Shown in pieces: positions 61,210 through 64,000 of a DNA stretch of 64,000 nt; position 1 is the stretch's first letter; each line of letters opens with the position of its first letter. The position numbers were made by a program, and so were the translations under genes. The stretch spans positions 1 through 64,000 of the forward strand of contig SZPH01000007.1 of the NCBI GenBank assembly GCA_030263615.1, read 5' to 3'. The notes below the pieces were generated by a model. The model worked only from the letters and a program-made list of their open reading frames with translations. It had not been told where the DNA came from and searched no databases. Origin of the DNA: Villigracilis sp900696595 (GTDB taxonomy: Bacteria; Chloroflexota; Anaerolineae; Anaerolineales; Villigracilaceae).

Positions 61210-62199
61210 ATGAATTGGAACGGTAAAAAAGTTTTGGTCACCGGCGCGGGCGGATTCATCGCCAGTCATTTGATCGAACGGCTGGCGAGTGAAGGCGCAG
61301 CGGTGCGCGGATTTGCGCGTTACAACTCGCGCAACGACCTCGGCATGTTGAAGCGGCTCGCGCCGGAGGTTCTTTCGCAGGTGGAGATCATGCAGGGCGA
61401 CCTGCGCGATACCGAGGCGGTGCGCAATGCCGTGCGCGGCGCGGATACGGTCTTTCACCTCGGCGCGTTGATCGCCATCCCGTATTCGTACGTCAACCCG
61501 CGCGAAGTCTTCGACGTGAACATCAACGGCACGCTCAACGTGTTGATGGCGGCGCGCGATTTTGGAACGCGGCGCGTGATACATACATCCACAAGCGAAG
61601 TGTATGGCACGGCGCAATATGTGCCGATTGACGAAAAGCATCCCTTGCAGGGACAGTCGCCCTACTCCGCCAGCAAGATCGGCGCGGATAGAATCGCCGA
61701 AAGTTTTTATCGTTCTTTTGAAACGCCGGTGGTCACGCTGCGCCCGTTCAACACGTTCGGTCCCGGTCAATCCATGCGGGCGGTCATCCCGACGATCATC
61801 GTTCAAGCGCTGACCCGCGACGAAGTCAAACTCGGCAGTCTTGAGCCTTCGCGCGATTTTACGTTTGTAAAAGACACCGCCGACGGTTTTATGAAAGTCG
61901 CCGAAGCCGAAGGCGTATTGGGCGAAGAGATCAATCTCGGCAACGACAACACCATCCGCATTGGCGACCTTGCCGAAAAGATTTTCAAGATCATTGGCAA
62001 GACTCCCAAGATCGTTGCTGACCCCCAGCGCGTGCGACCGGGCAAAAGCGAGGTGATGAAGTTGTGGGCGTCGAACGAAAAAGCCAAACGCATGATCGGA
62101 TGGGAACCCCGCGTCTCTCTCGACGAAGGTTTGAAACTCACCATTGAGTGGATCTCCGCTCATCTTGATCTCTACCGACCCGACCAATACACGGTGTAA
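61210..62199 (+). CDS. NAD-dependent 4,6-dehydratase, LegB-like
   Basis: The 329-residue SDR enzyme has 'VLVTGAGGFIASHLIERL', 'VFHLGALIAIPYSY', 'TSTSEVYGTAQYVPIDEKHP' with 'YSASKIGADR', and 'LRPFNTFGPGQSMRAVIPTI', a signature shared with LegB and EPS-type dehydratases. LegB removes water from UDP- or GDP-GlcNAc on the way to legionaminic acid. Here it could start a bacillosamine or legionaminic branch feeding the synthase genes 18-26 kb upstream. It is followed by a sugar nucleotidyltransferase, as in the GDP-GlcNAc route. Confidence 0.82.
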   Translation: MNWNGKKVLVTGAGGFIASHLIERLASEGAAVRGFARYNSRNDLGMLKRLAPEVLSQVEIMQGDLRDTEAVRNAVRGADTVFHLGALIAIPYSYVNPREVFDVNINGTLNVLMAARDFGTRRVIHTSTSEVYGTAQYVPIDEKHPLQGQSPYSASKIGADRIAESFYRSFETPVVTLRPFNTFGPGQSMRAVIPTIIVQALTRDEVKLGSLEPSRDFTFVKDTADGFMKVAEAEGVLGEEINLGNDNTIRIGDLAEKIFKIIGKTPKIVADPQRVRPGKSEVMKLWASNEKAKRMIGWEPRVSLDEGLKLTIEWISAHLDLYRPDQYTV

Positions 62200-62200
62200 C

Positions 62201-62905
62201 ATGCGAGCAGTCATTCTGGCGGGCGGCAAAGGCGCGCGCCTTGCCCCATACACAACCGTTCTCCCCAAGCCGCTCATGCCCATCGGCGAGATGCCGATTC
62301 TCGAGATCGTGATTCGCCAGTTGCAAAAGAAGGGATTTGACGACATCACCCTGGCGACCGGTTATTTGGCGGAATTGCTCATGGCATATTGCGGCGACGG
62401 CAGCAAGTTCAATACTCGCATTGATTATTCCCGCGAGGAACAACCGCTCGGCACGGCGGGACCGATTGCGCTCGTCTCCAATTTGAACGACACTTTTCTG
62501 GTGATGAACGGCGACCTGCTGACGACCATTGATTACAACGCCATGCTGAACTATCACCGCGAGCGCGGCGCGTTGGCGACTGTGGCGTGTTATCAACGCG
62601 ACGTGAAGATTGACCTCGGCGTGATCGAAGTGGATGGAGACAACTGGATTTCCAACTACATCGAAAAGCCCACCTATCATTATTCGGTCAGCATGGGCAT
62701 TTATCTCTTCGAGCCGGAGATTTTGAACTACATCCCCAAAGGCGAGCGGCTGGATTTGCCCGAACTGGTCTTGAAACTGATGCGCGACGGAAAAAAGGTC
62801 AATGTCTTCAACTTCGACGGCTACTGGCTGGACATCGGCCGGCATGACGATTACGAACGCGCCATCGAGGAATTTGCCAAACACCGCGAGGCGTTTTTGC
62901 CTTGA
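62201..62905 (+). CDS. Sugar-1-phosphate nucleotidyltransferase
   Basis: The 234-residue protein has 'AVILAGGKGARLAPYTTVLP' (nucleotide loop), 'KPLMPIGEMPILE', 'MNGDLLTTIDY' and 'YWLDIGRHDDYERAIEEF'. It belongs to the GlmU/RmlA/ManC-like pyrophosphorylase group without the acyltransferase domain. Next to the LegB-like gene it may form a GDP- or UDP-hexosamine, like PtmE in Campylobacter; base specificity cannot be read from the sequence. ATG 62201 is 1 bp after the previous stop. Confidence 0.88.
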   Translation: MRAVILAGGKGARLAPYTTVLPKPLMPIGEMPILEIVIRQLQKKGFDDITLATGYLAELLMAYCGDGSKFNTRIDYSREEQPLGTAGPIALVSNLNDTFLVMNGDLLTTIDYNAMLNYHRERGALATVACYQRDVKIDLGVIEVDGDNWISNYIEKPTYHYSVSMGIYLFEPEILNYIPKGERLDLPELVLKLMRDGKKVNVFNFDGYWLDIGRHDDYERAIEEFAKHREAFLP

Positions 62906-64000
62906 TACTTCTCATCTTTACGAACGCCTATCCCTACGACGTGATGGGCGAGCAGACCTTTCTCGCGGGCGAGATCGGGATTTTGCGAAAATATTTTGAC
63001 CGCATTGTTCTCGTCCCGCAAAATAAATACGGAAAGACCCTGCCCCTGCCCCCCGGCGTGGAAGCGGCGCTGGATTTTTCCGCTCGGTTTTCTTTCGCAA
63101 AGCGGATTCCCGCGTTCCTTTCGTCTCTGTCTCAAAAAGACGTATACGACGATATCCGCGGCCGCTTTCCCGGCTCTTTGTCCCCGGCGTATCTGAAAAA
63201 AATGTTCTTCTTCTTATCCGCCGCGCGCCAGACTCAACACTGGCTGAAAAACTGGATGAAAAAAGAGAACGCCTCCGCCCGGGATGTGATGTGCTATTCC
63301 TACTGGTTTACGGAAATTACAATGGGACTGGGATGGGTCAGGGCTGAAGAGCCTGCCTTGCGCGTTGTCTCTCGCGCGCACGGCTACGATCTTTACGAAG
63401 AGTTGTACAAACCCTGGCCCCTGCGCCGGAAATCCATTTCCCTGTCGGATGCCGTCTTCGCAGACTCGGACATCGGCGCAAACTACCTGCGGGAAAAATA
63501 TCCCCAATTCAAAGAAAAATACGAAGCGGCTCTGCTCGGCGTGCCGGACCCCGGCGGGATTGCCAGCCCGTCGTCGGACGGCGTTTTGCGGCTTGTCTCC
63601 TGCTCCAATTTTCACCCCGTCAAACGCATTGACCTGCTGTTTGAAAGCGTCGTCGTCGCCGCAAAAAAACGCCCCGCGCAAAGGATCAAGTGGACTCACT
63701 TCGGCGGCGCGGAGGAGATTCGGCGGCAATATACGCAGCGGGTTGCCGGTGAATTTCCCGCCAATGCAGAAGCGTTTTTCCCCGGCTATCAAAGCCAGCC
63801 TGAATTAATTCAAACCTACCTCTCCCACCCGGCGGATGTCTTCCTCAACGTCAGTTCCACCGAAGGGACGTCCGTCGCCATGATGGAAGCCGTCAGTTGC
63901 GGCATCCCCGTTCTTGCAACGGCAGTGGGCGGCAACGTTGAAATTGTCCGCGAGAAGAATGGATTTTTGCTGGGCGAAAATCCCACGCCGGATGAAATTG
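62902..64000 (+). CDS. Family 4 glycosyltransferase (3' end outside window)
   Basis: The frame opens at TTG 62902, overlapping the preceding stop by 4 bp, and stays open to the window edge (366 codons). It reads 'LLIFTNAYPYDVMGEQTF' at the start, 'VSRAHGYDLYEELYKPW', 'GVPDPGG', 'VSCSNFHPVKRIDLLFESV' and the donor signature 'FLNVSSTEGTSVAMMEAVSC' with 'VGGNVEIVREKNGFLL'. Only the last C-terminal helix should be missing. It probably acts in the same glycan pathway. Confidence 0.88.
   Translation, partial: MILLIFTNAYPYDVMGEQTFLAGEIGILRKYFDRIVLVPQNKYGKTLPLPPGVEAALDFSARFSFAKRIPAFLSSLSQKDVYDDIRGRFPGSLSPAYLKKMFFFLSAARQTQHWLKNWMKKENASARDVMCYSYWFTEITMGLGWVRAEEPALRVVSRAHGYDLYEELYKPWPLRRKSISLSDAVFADSDIGANYLREKYPQFKEKYEAALLGVPDPGGIASPSSDGVLRLVSCSNFHPVKRIDLLFESVVVAAKKRPAQRIKWTHFGGAEEIRRQYTQRVAGEFPANAEAFFPGYQSQPELIQTYLSHPADVFLNVSSTEGTSVAMMEAVSCGIPVLATAVGGNVEIVREKNGFLLGENPTPDEI

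Overview
The window looks like a contiguous stretch of a GC-rich chromosome from a member of the Chloroflexota, most likely Anaerolineae. That placement is inferred from overall gene style (Thr/Pro-rich lipoprotein with an NBR1-type Ig-like domain, many polytopic mannosyltransferase-like proteins, sHdr-type sulfur genes); there is no rRNA or other marker here to prove it. No tRNA, rRNA, CRISPR array, transposase or phage gene was seen.

Region 1 (1-9,900, minus strand) is a sulfur-carrier/heterodisulfide-reductase-like (sHdr) cluster. In transcription order it reads tusA, dsrE2-like, dsrE-like, a lipoate-binding GcvH-like protein (LbpA type), a small thioredoxin-fold protein, hdrC1, hdrB1, hdrA, a conserved hypothetical, a fused two-ferredoxin/CCG protein (hdrB3 type), an intruding DUF3800 gene and etfB. 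Sulfane sulfur would be passed along the TusA/DsrE relay to the cytoplasmic sHdr complex, with LbpA and an electron-transferring flavoprotein as partners. The etfA partner is expected just left of the window. Almost every gap here is filled with heptamer tandem repeats or palindromes. Between the DUF3800 gene and etfB lies a strong candidate for an unassigned structured RNA with its own consensus promoter and terminator.

Region 2 (10,000-19,000) holds regulation and oddities: a NarL/DegS-type sensor kinase and response regulator, an Ig-like lipoprotein, a 754-residue protein that looks like a catalytically dead DNA methylase, a membrane-anchored family 2 glycosyltransferase, and two adjacent signalling proteins whose receiver domains both lack the phospho-accepting aspartate.

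Region 3 (19,100-28,700) contains polytopic glycosyltransferase-like membrane proteins (one split by a frameshift), gmd, a polyprenol-phosphate-type glycosyltransferase, a flippase-like protein and a family 4 glycosyltransferase. Dispersed repeats have been captured inside two of these reading frames.

Region 4 (28,800-64,000, all plus strand, tightly packed) is a large surface-polysaccharide locus. It opens with an EPS-type MarR regulator behind a promoter/inverted-repeat operator. It then has a wbpB-wbpD-wbpE-like amino-sugar set, an ABC exporter pair (wzm/wzt), and nonulosonic-acid (sialic-acid-like) modules with two NeuB-type synthases, one NeuC-type epimerase and three CMP-sugar synthetases. 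Three related GT-B-fold proteins are interleaved with these. Decoration genes follow (methyltransferases, a carbamoyltransferase, an SGNH-like protein), with a transketolase, an aldehyde dehydrogenase and a D-2-hydroxyacid dehydrogenase. A run of glycosyltransferases, an rmd-like reductase (with gmd giving GDP-rhamnose), a LegB-like dehydratase, a sugar nucleotidyltransferase and a glycosyltransferase cut by the window edge complete it. The products probably build and export an acidic, nonulosonate-containing glycan by the ABC-transporter route.
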